Positions 1 through 7,007 are shown, counted from the stretch's first letter. The stretch is 9,075 nt of DNA from Rubrobacter sp. (GCA_016781705.1 JADDPV010000065.1:1-9075), one strand, 5' to 3'. Notes: a model not told the origin generated them from the sequence alone. Program-made: numbers and translations.

Positions 1-924
1 CTCGTCGGCCCCGACCCGCTTCTGCTTGAAGAAGACCGGCCCGGGGGAGGTCAACTTGATCAGGGCGGCCACCACCAGCAAGAGCGGCGAGAGCACCAGA
101 AGCCCCAAAGAAGAGCCTACCACGTCGAGCATGCGCTTGAGGGCCCTCTGGGTGTTGTCGAGCTCGAGGTAGCCGATCTCCAGGAGCGGCAGGGCTGTGT
201 TCTCCTCGAAGAGCACGGGCTTGGCGCCCATCAAGGTCACCGCCCCGGGCACGACCTTGATCTGCACCTTGCGCAGCCGCACGGAGCGCAGGAGCTTCAG
301 GAGCTCCTCGTCCCCGAGCTGCTCGGCGCCGGTCAGGATCACGTCCCGAGCCCCGGTACGGTCGAGCCTCTCACGAAGGAGGGCGAGGTCCACGCCGCCA
401 TCGTTGAGGCCCAGCTCTCCCACGCACCGGTAGGCGTTCGGGAGGGTCTCCATCGTCTCGCGCACCCGCCGGCGCGACTGCTCGGGCCCGACCAGGAGGG
501 TCGGCGCGCGCCCCAGGCCCCGGCTGTAGACCCGCTCTATCGCCCGCTCGTAGAGGGACCGCAAACCTCCGCATACGACGAGGACCAGCACCGCGGCCAG
601 CAGGGTCTCCGGGAGCTTGAAGTTGACCTGCGGGTAGGCGATGGAGCCGAACGTGAGGATGCCCGCGCCCCAGAAGATCGCCCCGAGCAGGGCGCCGGCG
701 TTGCGCCTCCGAGGCGCACGGTCGTAGAGGTCGTGGGCGGCGAAGATCGAGATCCACAGCGCCAGCAAGACTGGCGCGAAGAGCAGCACGTCCTGCACGA
801 AGACTCCGCCCCTGACAAGGTAGGCCGCCGCGACGAGCCCGAAGAGCAACCCGGCGGCGTCCGCCCCTACCAGGGCGAGGACGCTCAAGGGCCGGCGCAA
901 GGTGTGGAAATTCCACTTCTTCAC
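1..924 (-). CDS. Polyprenyl-phosphate sugar-1-phosphate transferase, N-terminal part (runs off left edge)
   Basis: Transfers a sugar-1-phosphate from a nucleotide sugar to a polyprenyl phosphate at the inner membrane, the first step of a lipid-linked polysaccharide unit. The frame is open for 308 codons from a GTG at 924 to the window edge. Residues 13-118 hold four hydrophobic segments. A cytoplasmic CoA-binding-like region follows at about 140-240 (TLLVGPEQS at 142-150). Next comes the family hallmark: KRMLDVV at 263-269, a membrane segment at about 270-290, and SPGPVFFKQKRVG at 293-305. The sequence stops just before the expected KFRTM catalytic motif, so roughly the last 150 residues lie outside. 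The GTG start is backed by GGGGAG four bases upstream. Two long overlapping minus-strand frames (371-916 and 537-818) are shadows: only this frame gives the membrane pattern and the family motif. Substrate sugar cannot be told. Confidence 0.93.
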   Translation of the reverse strand, partial: MKKWNFHTLRRPLSVLALVGADAAGLLFGLVAAAYLVRGGVFVQDVLLFAPVLLALWISIFAAHDLYDRAPRRRNAGALLGAIFWGAGILTFGSIAYPQVNFKLPETLLAAVLVLVVCGGLRSLYERAIERVYSRGLGRAPTLLVGPEQSRRRVRETMETLPNAYRCVGELGLNDGGVDLALLRERLDRTGARDVILTGAEQLGDEELLKLLRSVRLRKVQIKVVPGAVTLMGAKPVLFEENTALPLLEIGYLELDNTQRALKRMLDVVGSSLGLLVLSPLLLVVAALIKLTSPGPVFFKQKRVGADE

Positions 925-928
925 GGCG

Positions 929-934
929 CTCCCC
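929..934 (-). promoter_or_regulatory. Ribosome binding site for the sugar transferase
   Basis: GGGGAG on the minus strand lies four bases before the GTG at 922-924. It supports that non-ATG start, since there is no suitable ATG nearby in this frame. Confidence 0.55.
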
Positions 935-1072
935 GAAGATGCTTTCCGATGACCATCCGCGAGGCAGTATACAGCCTCGCCCGGCCCACTACCGCACGCA
1001 GCACAGCGCGATCCCCGACCGACGTGGCGCCGTGGCTAAACGCGTGCGCCGCCGGTGCGGGACGTTCCGGGG

Positions 1073-1100
1073 TTGAATTTCGCCGCCGTCGCATTAGCAT
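1073..1100 (+). promoter_or_regulatory. Candidate promoter for the GT26 gene
   Basis: TTGAAT (1073-1078) and TAGCAT (1095-1100) are 16 bases apart and each matches the sigma-70 type consensus at four of six positions. They lie 16-43 bases before the ATG at 1116, inside the 191-bp gap between the two divergent genes. On the minus strand the same gap holds TATACT (966-971) facing the sugar transferase, but no good -35 box goes with it. Both are pattern matches only. Confidence 0.3.
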
Positions 1101-1115
1101 CCGTGTTGCTAGGTC

Positions 1116-1952
1116 ATGGTGCACGAGAGAGACGACAGGCCGGCGGGAAGATCTCCACAACCCTACCCCGGCGTCGCGACGATCGAGGGGATAGGGGTGG
1201 AAGGGTTCCCGGACCCGGCCAGCCTGTTCGAGCGCGTCAAACTGGAAGCGCGCAAGGCCGGGCAGTCCATCGTCTTCTACCTCAACGTACACGTAGCCAA
1301 CACTGCCAGGGACCGGCCGGGGTTGAAGTCCATCCTGGCGAAAGGCGACGTAGTGTATTGCGACGGAGCCGGCATCGTGGTAGCAGCGAGGATGACCGGG
1401 CAGCGGCTCCCCCGCCGGCTGACGGCGGCCGACTGGTTTCTGGAGATGCTGGAGAGCTTCGCCCAGGACGGCATCGGGGTGTTCTTGCTGGGGGGGGAGC
1501 CCGGCGTCGCCGAGAGGGCGGTCCGGGTGATCGAGGAGAGGATCCCCAACCATACCGTTGTGGGTTGGCACCATGGGTTTATCGCGGGGGACCCACGGCT
1601 GGAGCGGGGCGTGATCGAACGCATCAACCAGGCGCGTCCGCACGTCCTGATCGTAGGCTTCGGCACGCCGTTGCAGGAGTTCTGGATCGACGCGCACCGC
1701 CACGAGTTGGACGTCCCCGTCCTCTACGGCATCGGGGCCACCCTGGACTTTTTGTCCGGAAAGGTGTCCCGCTGCCCCCGGTGGGTCGGAGACATGGGCT
1801 TCGAGTGGCTGTACCGCCTCCTCACGGAACCCCGCCGCCTGTTCTTCCGCTACACGGTGGGGAACGCCCGATTTATAGGGCGGATGCTCTTCACCGCGGT
1901 CCGGCAGCGGGCAGCGACCCTGTTCAAACTAGCCCGTCGCCCGCGGCGGTAG
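1116..1952 (+). CDS. WecG/TagA/CpsF family (GT26) glycosyltransferase
   Basis: Predicted to add a sugar, in characterised members N-acetylmannosamine or its uronic acid from UDP, to a lipid-linked acceptor on the cytoplasmic face of the membrane. The 278-residue length is normal to slightly long for the family. Visible motifs in order: NVHVANTA (57-64), the YCDGAG loop (81-86) with Asp83 at the position of the proposed catalytic base in TagA, FLLGGEPGVAERA in mid-protein, GFGTPLQEFWI before residue 200, and the C-terminal block from GATLDFLSGK (207-216) through MGFEWLYRLL to EPRRLFFRY. The basic, amphipathic C-terminus after about 250 fits the membrane-binding appendage of this family. It is the only polysaccharide gene in the window on the plus strand and has no strong Shine-Dalgarno at the chosen ATG. 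Its last 29 bases overlap the convergent GT2 gene. Donor and acceptor are unknown. Confidence 0.93.
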   Translation: MVHERDDRPAGRSPQPYPGVATIEGIGVEGFPDPASLFERVKLEARKAGQSIVFYLNVHVANTARDRPGLKSILAKGDVVYCDGAGIVVAARMTGQRLPRRLTAADWFLEMLESFAQDGIGVFLLGGEPGVAERAVRVIEERIPNHTVVGWHHGFIAGDPRLERGVIERINQARPHVLIVGFGTPLQEFWIDAHRHELDVPVLYGIGATLDFLSGKVSRCPRWVGDMGFEWLYRLLTEPRRLFFRYTVGNARFIGRMLFTAVRQRAATLFKLARRPRR

Positions 1953-3033
1953 CCGCCACGGAGGCCTCGCGCCCTCCAAGCCGCGGGTAAAAAGGCCTGC
2001 GGAGCCTGCGCCACCAGGGCAGTAGCCCGTACCTCGTCACGGATTGCACCACCACCCGGGCCAGGTACAGCAAGTCGATGCCTGTCTTCATGCTGAGCAC
2101 GGCCAGGGCGCCCTTTCTGTCCTTCGCCAGCAGGGCGGGGGCCACGCGGGGGAAGAGCCGTTTCGCGTGCGGCAGACGGTTGTACATCAGGAAGCGGTTC
2201 ATCAAGAACCGCATCTGGAACCGTTCGAGCGTAGAGATCTCTTCGGGTTCGAGGACGGGCTCCAGGGACCGTACGATGGACATTTCCGCCGCCAGGGCCT
2301 CGTCGAAGTCTTTCAGGATACACCGGGCGCGCCCGGAGGGGGTTTGCCGGTACACTACCAGCCGCTCCCCCACCGGGAAAGCCGGGAACCGGCGACAGGC
2401 GCGGATAAAGAACGCCCGATCCTCGTGGTAGCAGTCGGTCGGGAAGCCGCCCAGAGTCTCGTACACCCGGCGGTGGATCACGGTCGTGCTGGGCAGCAAG
2501 ATCCCCTCGTTGCGCAGCACGTCGCCGAAGATGATACCGCTCACGCTAAAGGGATGGGACAGGTTGACCAGCCGCTCGCGGTCGTCCACGGCATAGTACC
2601 AGCTGTAGACTAGACAATACGGCTCACCATCGCGCCGCGCCGTCGTCAGGGCCCTGCTCAGGAAGTCCGGATGCCAGAGGTCGTCGGCGTCGAGAAAAGC
2701 CAGGTACTCCCCGCGGGACCTGGACATCCCCAAGTTCCGGGCATGGGCCACCCCCCGGTTCTCCACGGTGAGTACCGTCAGCCGGGGATCTTTCACCCGT
2801 TCCAGCCGTTCCAGCGTGCCGTCGGTCGAGCCGTCGTCCACCACGATCAGCTCCAGCGTCTCGTAACTCTGGCCGAGCACCGACGCCACCGCCCTCAGGA
2901 CGAGGGACTCGCCCTGGTAGACCGGGAGGACCACCGAGACCAAAGGCCTCGCCGGAGCATCATGGGGTTGTCGCGTCGAAGCCGTCATGGCAAGGCGGCT
3001 TCGCGCCGATGGTTCCACTCCGGCAGCGTGCAC
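1924..3033 (-). CDS. GT2 family glycosyltransferase (GT-A fold)
   Basis: An inverting glycosyltransferase that uses a nucleotide sugar, probably in the cytoplasm on the growing repeat unit. With the start chosen here it has 369 residues. The GT-A core opens with PLVSVVLPVYQGE (from residue 30). VVDDGSTDGT (64-73) binds the nucleotide, DADD (115-118) is the metal-binding DXD-type motif, and YHEDRAF carries the ED pair (204-205) where the catalytic base sits in this family. The last 100 residues are helical and basic (WWRRLRRPFYPRL), which suggests membrane association. Start choice: GTG at 3033 has AGAAGG six bases upstream, whereas the ATG at 2988 (354 residues) has none; the ATG is the alternative. 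Much longer upstream extension of the frame is a shadow of the sulfotransferase. It is the last gene of the sulfotransferase operon, 29 bases after its neighbour. Confidence 0.92.
   Translation of the reverse strand: MHAAGVEPSARSRLAMTASTRQPHDAPARPLVSVVLPVYQGESLVLRAVASVLGQSYETLELIVVDDGSTDGTLERLERVKDPRLTVLTVENRGVAHARNLGMSRSRGEYLAFLDADDLWHPDFLSRALTTARRDGEPYCLVYSWYYAVDDRERLVNLSHPFSVSGIIFGDVLRNEGILLPSTTVIHRRVYETLGGFPTDCYHEDRAFFIRACRRFPAFPVGERLVVYRQTPSGRARCILKDFDEALAAEMSIVRSLEPVLEPEEISTLERFQMRFLMNRFLMYNRLPHAKRLFPRVAPALLAKDRKGALAVLSMKTGIDLLYLARVVVQSVTRYGLLPWWRRLRRPFYPRLGGREASVAATAAGDGLV
1945..1957. other. GC-rich hairpin at the convergent gene ends
   Basis: GGCGG and CCGCC pair perfectly around a three-base loop that is the TAG stop of the GT26 gene. 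No T-tract follows on either strand, so this is not a standard intrinsic terminator. It may only slow polymerase where the two convergent genes meet. Confidence 0.25.
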
Positions 3034-3039
3034 ATGGAG

Positions 3040-3045
3040 CCTTCT
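3040..3045 (-). promoter_or_regulatory. Ribosome binding site that favours the GTG start of the GT2 gene
   Basis: AGAAGG on the minus strand, within a GAAGAAGAAGG run (3040-3050), is six bases before the GTG at 3031-3033. The next in-frame start, ATG at 2988, lacks any purine-rich site at the right distance. Confidence 0.5.
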
Positions 3046-3062
3046 TCTTCCATCGCGCGCGG

Positions 3063-4022
3063 CTATGGGCGAGGTCGTTGGGGGAGGAGGACCGGGGGGT
3101 ATCTGTGGCGGAGCATGACGGGGAGGGTCAACGCCGTGACCAGCGCCTTGTCCCGGACCCTCATCCTGCCCTTCCACTCGTCGTCCGGCCTGAGTTCCAC
3201 CGTTCCGGTCCGGAAACGGTTCGGGTTCCCCGAGATGGTGTGGCTGATGCCCAGTTCGGCCTCTCTCTCCCCCGCGAACGGGAGGCGCGGGGCCCGCTCC
3301 CCGACCATCTCGAGGATGCGCTCGACGGTCTCCCGCGGCCTCCGGACGAAATCCTCGTAGCGCACCCTCATGTACCGTTTCGTGGAGCGCCTCCAGAGCA
3401 TCTCGGTGAAGAGGTTCCAGGCATCCCACATCAAGGAACTCTTGACGGGGTCGAACCGGTGCATGTACCCGAGGCCGTCCTCTTTGTCAGGCTGTAGCTT
3501 CTTTTTCAGCCACGAGTACGAGACGGCCCGCGGGTCCCGGACAAGGTGCACCACGTACATCTCTACGTTGGGCACCATCCCCAGCGTGTACCCGTAAGAG
3601 GGGAACTTTGAGGAGTCGACGATGACCCTGCTGCCGGAGCTGTTCAGGATCGCCCTGTAGAGCCTTTCGAGGTTGCTCAGGTACTCGCTTAGGCGCGACC
3701 GCAGGTACCGCCGGCCCCAGGACGTCAGCATCAGCGGCACGTGGCGGGTACGGACGCCCGCCTCCTGGAACCGGACCATCCGGTAAGGGTCGACGCCGCC
3801 CGGACCGCCGAACGCCCCGTTCAGGGCCTCCGTCCAGTGCTCGCACTCCCTGAACGGGGCGCCGCACCCGCAGAGCCTGTTCTCGATCAGGCCGTGCTTC
3901 CACATGAAGTTGATCTCCCCGACAGAGACGAAGCCGTCTATCTGCCCCAGGATGTTGGTCAGGATGGTGCTTCCGCTGCGTCCCCATCCGGCGACGTACA
4001 GGACTTTGATCTTGTCGTGCAT
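3063..4022 (-). CDS. PAPS-dependent sulfotransferase (carbohydrate sulfotransferase-like)
   Basis: Transfers a sulfuryl group from PAPS, most likely to a sugar hydroxyl. From the ATG at 4022 it has 319 residues. The 5'-phosphosulfate loop is GWGRSGSTI (12-20). The 3'-phosphate site is VRDPRAVSYS (161-170), with Arg162 and Ser170 eight residues apart as in the superfamily. VDSSK (135-139) and a Cys-rich CGCGAPFREC stretch (51-60) mark it as a different subgroup from the two neighbours upstream. No signal peptide or membrane segment is seen, so it should be cytosolic. The frame continues to a TTG at 4079 that overlaps the upstream stop, but the ATG has GAGAGGGG about ten bases upstream and places the P-loop near the N-terminus as expected. 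It is the paralogue of the dead remnant at 6050-6249. The acceptor is unknown. Confidence 0.9.
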   Translation of the reverse strand: MHDKIKVLYVAGWGRSGSTILTNILGQIDGFVSVGEINFMWKHGLIENRLCGCGAPFRECEHWTEALNGAFGGPGGVDPYRMVRFQEAGVRTRHVPLMLTSWGRRYLRSRLSEYLSNLERLYRAILNSSGSRVIVDSSKFPSYGYTLGMVPNVEMYVVHLVRDPRAVSYSWLKKKLQPDKEDGLGYMHRFDPVKSSLMWDAWNLFTEMLWRRSTKRYMRVRYEDFVRRPRETVERILEMVGERAPRLPFAGEREAELGISHTISGNPNRFRTGTVELRPDDEWKGRMRVRDKALVTALTLPVMLRHRYPPVLLPQRPRP

Positions 4023-4075
4023 CTTCGGGATACCCCTCTCATCTGCCGGGTCGGATGGTGTTCGGCGATTCAAAC

Positions 4076-4960
4076 TCAACGGTCCCAGCCAAGGTCAGTC
4101 CCCAGATACTCGTACAGCCTCTGGTTGTGCGGCCGGAAGTACTCGATCAGGCGTGCCCTCAGGGCAGGGTCCATCTCCGCGTAACGGCCCTCGTTGAGCC
4201 TCCCATAATCCCTCAGCTTCACGCCCGGCACGCCCAGGAAATCCAGGGTACGCTCCACGACCGCCGCCGGATCGACGAAGAGATCCTCGCTCTTCAGGAC
4301 CAGGAGCTGCTCCTCGGGGAAGAACCTCCTCCAGGCCACGAGCTGATCCACGTACACCCCCCGCGAGAGGTAAGAGTGGTACAGGTAGCTGAAGCTGTGG
4401 TAGCCCTCGTCGCGGATCATCTTCTCGTGCTCCCCGCTAAGCCTCTCCTCCTCCCGCTCCAGCGCACTCTCGAACGGCAGGGTCTCCGACCCCCTTCTCA
4501 GCTCGTGGTTGTACTGTGAGTAGGCCCGGTCGATGGGGTTCCTGAGCAGCGCTATCAGCCTGGCCCGCGGGACCGTCTCCCAAGCCCTCTTGGGGCTGAG
4601 GGGGTGAAAGATGTAGTAGGGGGTCGCCTCCCCCGTGACGAGGTCCCGGCGACGCACCCACTTGGCGTAGCGCTTGTACAGCGCGGTCGGGAAGTGGGCC
4701 CGGTACCAGAGTTTGCCCTTACCGAAGCTCCTGTCGCTGAAGTAGTGCACCTCTTTCCTGGAGGCCGGCGAGATGGCCGGATGCTCTACCAGGTGGTTGT
4801 ACAGCGACGTGGTTCCGCACTTTTGCCCCCCTATGATTAGAAAGTCCGGCATGACGCGCAGCGGGCTCGTGGCCCCCCGGTACAGCTTCTGGGGCCATCT
4901 GGTCCTCCGCTTCATGACGGGTATGGCGTCAGGACCCATCCTGACGACGGTCTTCTTCAC
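4076..4960 (-). CDS. PAPS-dependent sulfotransferase, heparan N-/O-sulfotransferase-like (copy A)
   Basis: Predicted PAPS-dependent sulfation of a saccharide. It has 294 residues from the GTG at 4960. The PAPS loop is IIGGQKCGTTSL (42-53), with Lys47 in the place of the essential lysine of heparan sulfate N-sulfotransferases. KEVHYFS (69-75) and GEATPYYIF (110-118) follow, and the 3'-phosphate site is LLRNPIDRAYS (138-148) with Arg140 and Ser148. This order of motifs is typical of the NST/3-OST-like Sulfotransfer_1 group. The first 36 residues are basic and not shared with the sister gene, so translation could instead begin at the ATG at 4852 (MPDFLII), but only the GTG has a Shine-Dalgarno. 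There is no signal peptide. It sits 46 bases after copy B and 53 bases before the next sulfotransferase, all in one direction. Acceptor unknown. Confidence 0.92.
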   Translation of the reverse strand: MKKTVVRMGPDAIPVMKRRTRWPQKLYRGATSPLRVMPDFLIIGGQKCGTTSLYNHLVEHPAISPASRKEVHYFSDRSFGKGKLWYRAHFPTALYKRYAKWVRRRDLVTGEATPYYIFHPLSPKRAWETVPRARLIALLRNPIDRAYSQYNHELRRGSETLPFESALEREEERLSGEHEKMIRDEGYHSFSYLYHSYLSRGVYVDQLVAWRRFFPEEQLLVLKSEDLFVDPAAVVERTLDFLGVPGVKLRDYGRLNEGRYAEMDPALRARLIEYFRPHNQRLYEYLGTDLGWDR

Positions 4961-4969
4961 GGCTTGCGA

Positions 4970-4976
4970 CCCTCCT
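4970..4976 (-). promoter_or_regulatory. Ribosome binding site that sets the GTG start of sulfotransferase copy A
   Basis: AGGAGGG on the minus strand, nine bases before the GTG at 4958-4960, is the best Shine-Dalgarno in the window. It argues against the longer frame starting at 4990 and the shorter one starting at 4852. Confidence 0.65.
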
Positions 4977-5006
4977 ACTCTGAAGAACACTAGGCGGCGG
5001 TCTATC

Positions 5007-5894
5007 CTATTCTAGCCAAAGGGAGAGGTCGCGCCCAATGAGGCCCTGGAGCCTGAGTATGTCCGGCCGGTATGCTTCGATAAGCTTCTCGCGCACCTCC
5101 GGCGCGAGCGGCGGCGGCTTCGCGAAGATCCCACCCTTTATACGCTGGCGGAGACCGAACGGGAGAAACGGCTTGAGGGCGGGGGTCAGCGCGTTCGTTC
5201 TCCTCACCAGGGAGCGGACCGCCCTGTTCCTGGGCACGCCGCTCGCGTTGTACTCGACGGACGTGTCGGGGACGAACGTCTCGTCCACCCCCAGGAACCT
5301 GAAGATCCCCCCTAGCACGCCGAGGGGATCTGCCCTTAGATCTTCGTAGAGGTACACCCCGACCCGGTCCCGCCCGAACGCGTCGAAGTACCGCCCGAGT
5401 TGGTCGTGGTAGAAACCCCGTTGCCTGTAGTGGAAAAGAGGGTGCCAATTGTCGCGTATGCGAGCCTCTTCCTCGCCGAGCGCCCGGGCGAAGTCGGTGA
5501 GGGGCTCCCGGCCGCTCCTGACGGTGTGCAAGAACGCCGAGTAGGCACGGTCGGCCGGGTTGCGCAACACCGCGACCAGCTTCGCATCCGGGAGGCGGCG
5601 CCGTATGCGCCCGGGAGCCTCTGGGATGTAGATGTACGAGGGTGTCGCCTCGCCGACGGCCCTCTCACTGGTTACCCCCCGGAACAGCGCGCGGTAGTCG
5701 TCGATGCTGGTGATCGGGGCGGTCGGGCTACGCCCCGGTCCGCGAAAGTCCGCCTCTTCGCCTTCGTCCTGGTCGAAGAAGTGCGCCTCCTTCACGGGGC
5801 TCATGTAGATCTGGGGATGCTGCTTCAGGTAGTAGTAGAGCGAGGTCGTCCCGGCCTTCTGCGCACCTATGATCAGGAAATTGGGCATCGTCAC
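5007..5894 (-). CDS. PAPS-dependent sulfotransferase, heparan N-/O-sulfotransferase-like (copy B)
   Basis: Same reaction class as copy A: sulfate transfer from PAPS to a saccharide. It has 295 residues from the GTG at 5894. The PAPS loop is IIGAQKAGTTSL (8-19) with Lys13. KEAHFFDQ (35-42) and GEATPSYIYI (81-90) follow, and the 3'-phosphate site is VLRNPADRAYS (109-119) with Arg111 and Ser119. It matches copy A along its length, including the LxxFLGV segment near residue 200, so the pair looks like an old tandem duplication that has diverged widely. Start choice: GGAGG (5906-5910) is 11 bases before this GTG. The ATG at 5888 is two codons later and equally good by homology, and an ATG at 5939 would add 15 residues. 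It is the first intact gene of the operon. Acceptor unknown. Confidence 0.92.
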   Translation of the reverse strand: MTMPNFLIIGAQKAGTTSLYYYLKQHPQIYMSPVKEAHFFDQDEGEEADFRGPGRSPTAPITSIDDYRALFRGVTSERAVGEATPSYIYIPEAPGRIRRRLPDAKLVAVLRNPADRAYSAFLHTVRSGREPLTDFARALGEEEARIRDNWHPLFHYRQRGFYHDQLGRYFDAFGRDRVGVYLYEDLRADPLGVLGGIFRFLGVDETFVPDTSVEYNASGVPRNRAVRSLVRRTNALTPALKPFLPFGLRQRIKGGIFAKPPPLAPEVREKLIEAYRPDILRLQGLIGRDLSLWLE

Positions 5895-6049
5895 GGGCGC
5901 TCTGACCTCCACCCCTTGGCGGCAGCCGCCCTCGACCATATCGCCTCACGCACTTGGCCGGCCGTGACGGTCGTAGGCCGCGTGAGGTCCACCGGAGGAT
6001 CAAACGCATGCCTCCCCCGACGATGACCGGCGTCGCCGACCGCCCGGCG

Positions 6050-6249
6050 ACGAACCCCCGCCCGAGCAACCCGTCCGGTACTTTCGTCCATCCCGAGCAC
6101 CCCCCGGAGGGGCACACGGCCGCGGTGGAGGCTGTTCCCGATCAGACCGCGCCTCCAAAAGAAGTCATGCTGCCCCGGAACGTCGGCAAGAACGGCGCTC
6201 CCGCTCCGTCCCTATCCGACGACCTCCAGGACCCCAACCTACCGCGCAT
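6050..6249 (-). pseudogene. Sulfotransferase remnant, paralogue of the gene at 3063-4022
   Basis: Aligned by hand to the first third of the intact sulfotransferase at 3063-4022. Bases 6232-6170 match 4004-3942 at 48 of 63 positions, codon for codon, including the PAPS loop GRSGS. Lesions: one base lost between the ATG at 6249 and the matched block; TAG (6214-6212) in place of the TGG for Trp13; nine codons missing at about 6170; and one extra G in a six-G run (6105-6100). After the nine-codon gap, FFWRRGLIGNSL aligns with FMWKHGLIENRL of the intact gene. After the extra G, CSGWTKV aligns with CEHWTEA. Similarity fades at about 6050, and the C-terminal two thirds, including the 3'-phosphate site, are absent. 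It cannot encode an active enzyme. It lies between the probable operon promoter and copy B. Confidence 0.82.
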
Positions 6250-6291
6250 CTTTATAACGCCCTTGTTCCGTTCTCCGCACCTCACGACGAG

Positions 6292-6300
6292 ATTCTAGCA
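6292..6300 (-). promoter_or_regulatory. Candidate extended -10 promoter for the sulfotransferase operon
   Basis: TGCTAGAAT on the minus strand is an extended -10 element (TGn plus TAGAAT, five of six to consensus) with no clear -35 box. It lies 42 bases before the ATG of the dead sulfotransferase and is the best promoter-like site upstream of the minus-strand operon. If used, transcripts would cross the pseudogene before reaching copy B. Confidence 0.4.
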
Positions 6301-6564
6301 ACCGCGACGAAGCCCGAGCATAGAAGGAGTTTTGCAAAGAGCAGGGTGAGGACACCACAGCGGGCAAAATCTTCACCCCGGCTGGCGCAGACGCATGCGT
6401 AACAAGGCAGTAGTCATGGTGTTCTTCGATTGCTCAAGACTTCGGGAGAGGCACCGTACTATCCTGCTGGCCGTGGGAGCGTATCTACTCAATCCACGAT
6501 GCCGCGCGCTCTTTCACGCCCTCACGTGTCGCGCCAGTACAGGCGCTTCGGTAGACTGGCGTGG
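6301..6564. other. Divergent intergenic region
   Basis: This stretch separates the minus-strand sulfotransferase operon from the plus-strand membrane protein gene. The frame of the membrane protein stays open upstream to a TTG at 6430, but that part has no recognisable Shine-Dalgarno or domain. TACTAT (6457-6462) is a weak plus-strand -10 candidate. I see no RNA gene or repeat. Confidence 0.4.
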
Positions 6565-6948
6565 ATGGCGACGACGAGAACACGCAGGCGCTCTCCGGCG
6601 GTCCGGGCGCTCCGGTGGCTCTGGACGCTCGCGCTCTCGCTCCTCTTTATCGTGGTGGGATTGGTGCTGGCTGGCGGTGGCATCATCTTCGCGGTCGTCG
6701 GGGTTCAGGCGATCTTGGAGCCCGACGACGCGGGGCACGCGGTAGCGGGCGTGCTGTTCGCAGTGCTCGGGTTGGCGGCGGCCGGCGGTGGCGTGCTGAC
6801 CATCTTCAGGCTGCGGTCACGTGCTGTGCTGAAGCTCTCCGGCCGGCGACCGCCCTCACTCGGGGGCGGCGGCTTCTTCGGCGGCTTCCCCGGGGACGGC
6901 GGTGGGGGCTGCGGCGGCGATGGAGGTGGAGGCGGCGGGAGCTGCTGA
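6565..6948 (+). CDS. Small two-helix membrane protein with Gly/Cys-rich tail, function unknown
   Basis: I do not recognise a family. From the ATG at 6565 it has 127 residues: a basic N-terminus (TRTRRR, 4-9), a hydrophobic segment at about 18-50, a short acidic loop EPDD (52-55), a second hydrophobic segment at about 57-81, then a basic patch (RLRSR, 82-86). From residue 99 to the end the protein is almost all glycine with two cysteines (116 and 127, the latter being the last residue) and two aspartates. Basic residues flank both helices, so both ends are probably cytoplasmic. Glycine-rich tails with CGG repeats close many bacterial membrane proteins of unknown role. No good Shine-Dalgarno is visible; in-frame alternatives are ATG 6499 and TTG 6430. 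It is transcribed away from the operon and may be unrelated to the polysaccharide genes. Confidence 0.65.
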   Translation: MATTRTRRRSPAVRALRWLWTLALSLLFIVVGLVLAGGGIIFAVVGVQAILEPDDAGHAVAGVLFAVLGLAAAGGGVLTIFRLRSRAVLKLSGRRPPSLGGGGFFGGFPGDGGGGCGGDGGGGGGSC

Positions 6949-7007
6949 CGGCAAGGCGCGCCAGAACGCAATGGCTATGTAGCTCAACGCTGGGCTCGGG
7001 CGGCCGC

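Noticed and set aside
371..916. Long minus-strand frame over the sugar transferase region
   Set aside because: Its translation is rich in Arg, Pro and Ala with no domain. The frame starting at the GTG at 924 gives membrane segments and the KRMLD and SPGPVFFKQKR motifs.
1055..1990. Plus-strand frame of 311 residues overlapping the GT26 gene
   Set aside because: A shadow in another frame: Arg- and Gly-rich, no family motif, while the 1116-1952 frame has all GT26 motifs.
3034..3429. Upstream extension of the GT2 frame to 3429
   Set aside because: The extra residues are low-complexity and lie antisense-free within the sulfotransferase coding region in another frame; the GT-A fold begins near 2940.
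5991..6003. Thirteen-base word ACCGGAGGATCAA shared with 7120-7132
   Set aside because: Both copies lie in or next to dead genes, but a repeated 13-mer is expected about once by chance in 9 kb of high-GC sequence, and the flanks do not match.
5954..6298. Plus-strand frame of 114 residues opposite the dead sulfotransferase
   Set aside because: Low-complexity Pro/Arg translation with no motif. The minus strand aligns base for base to a real sulfotransferase, which explains the open frame.
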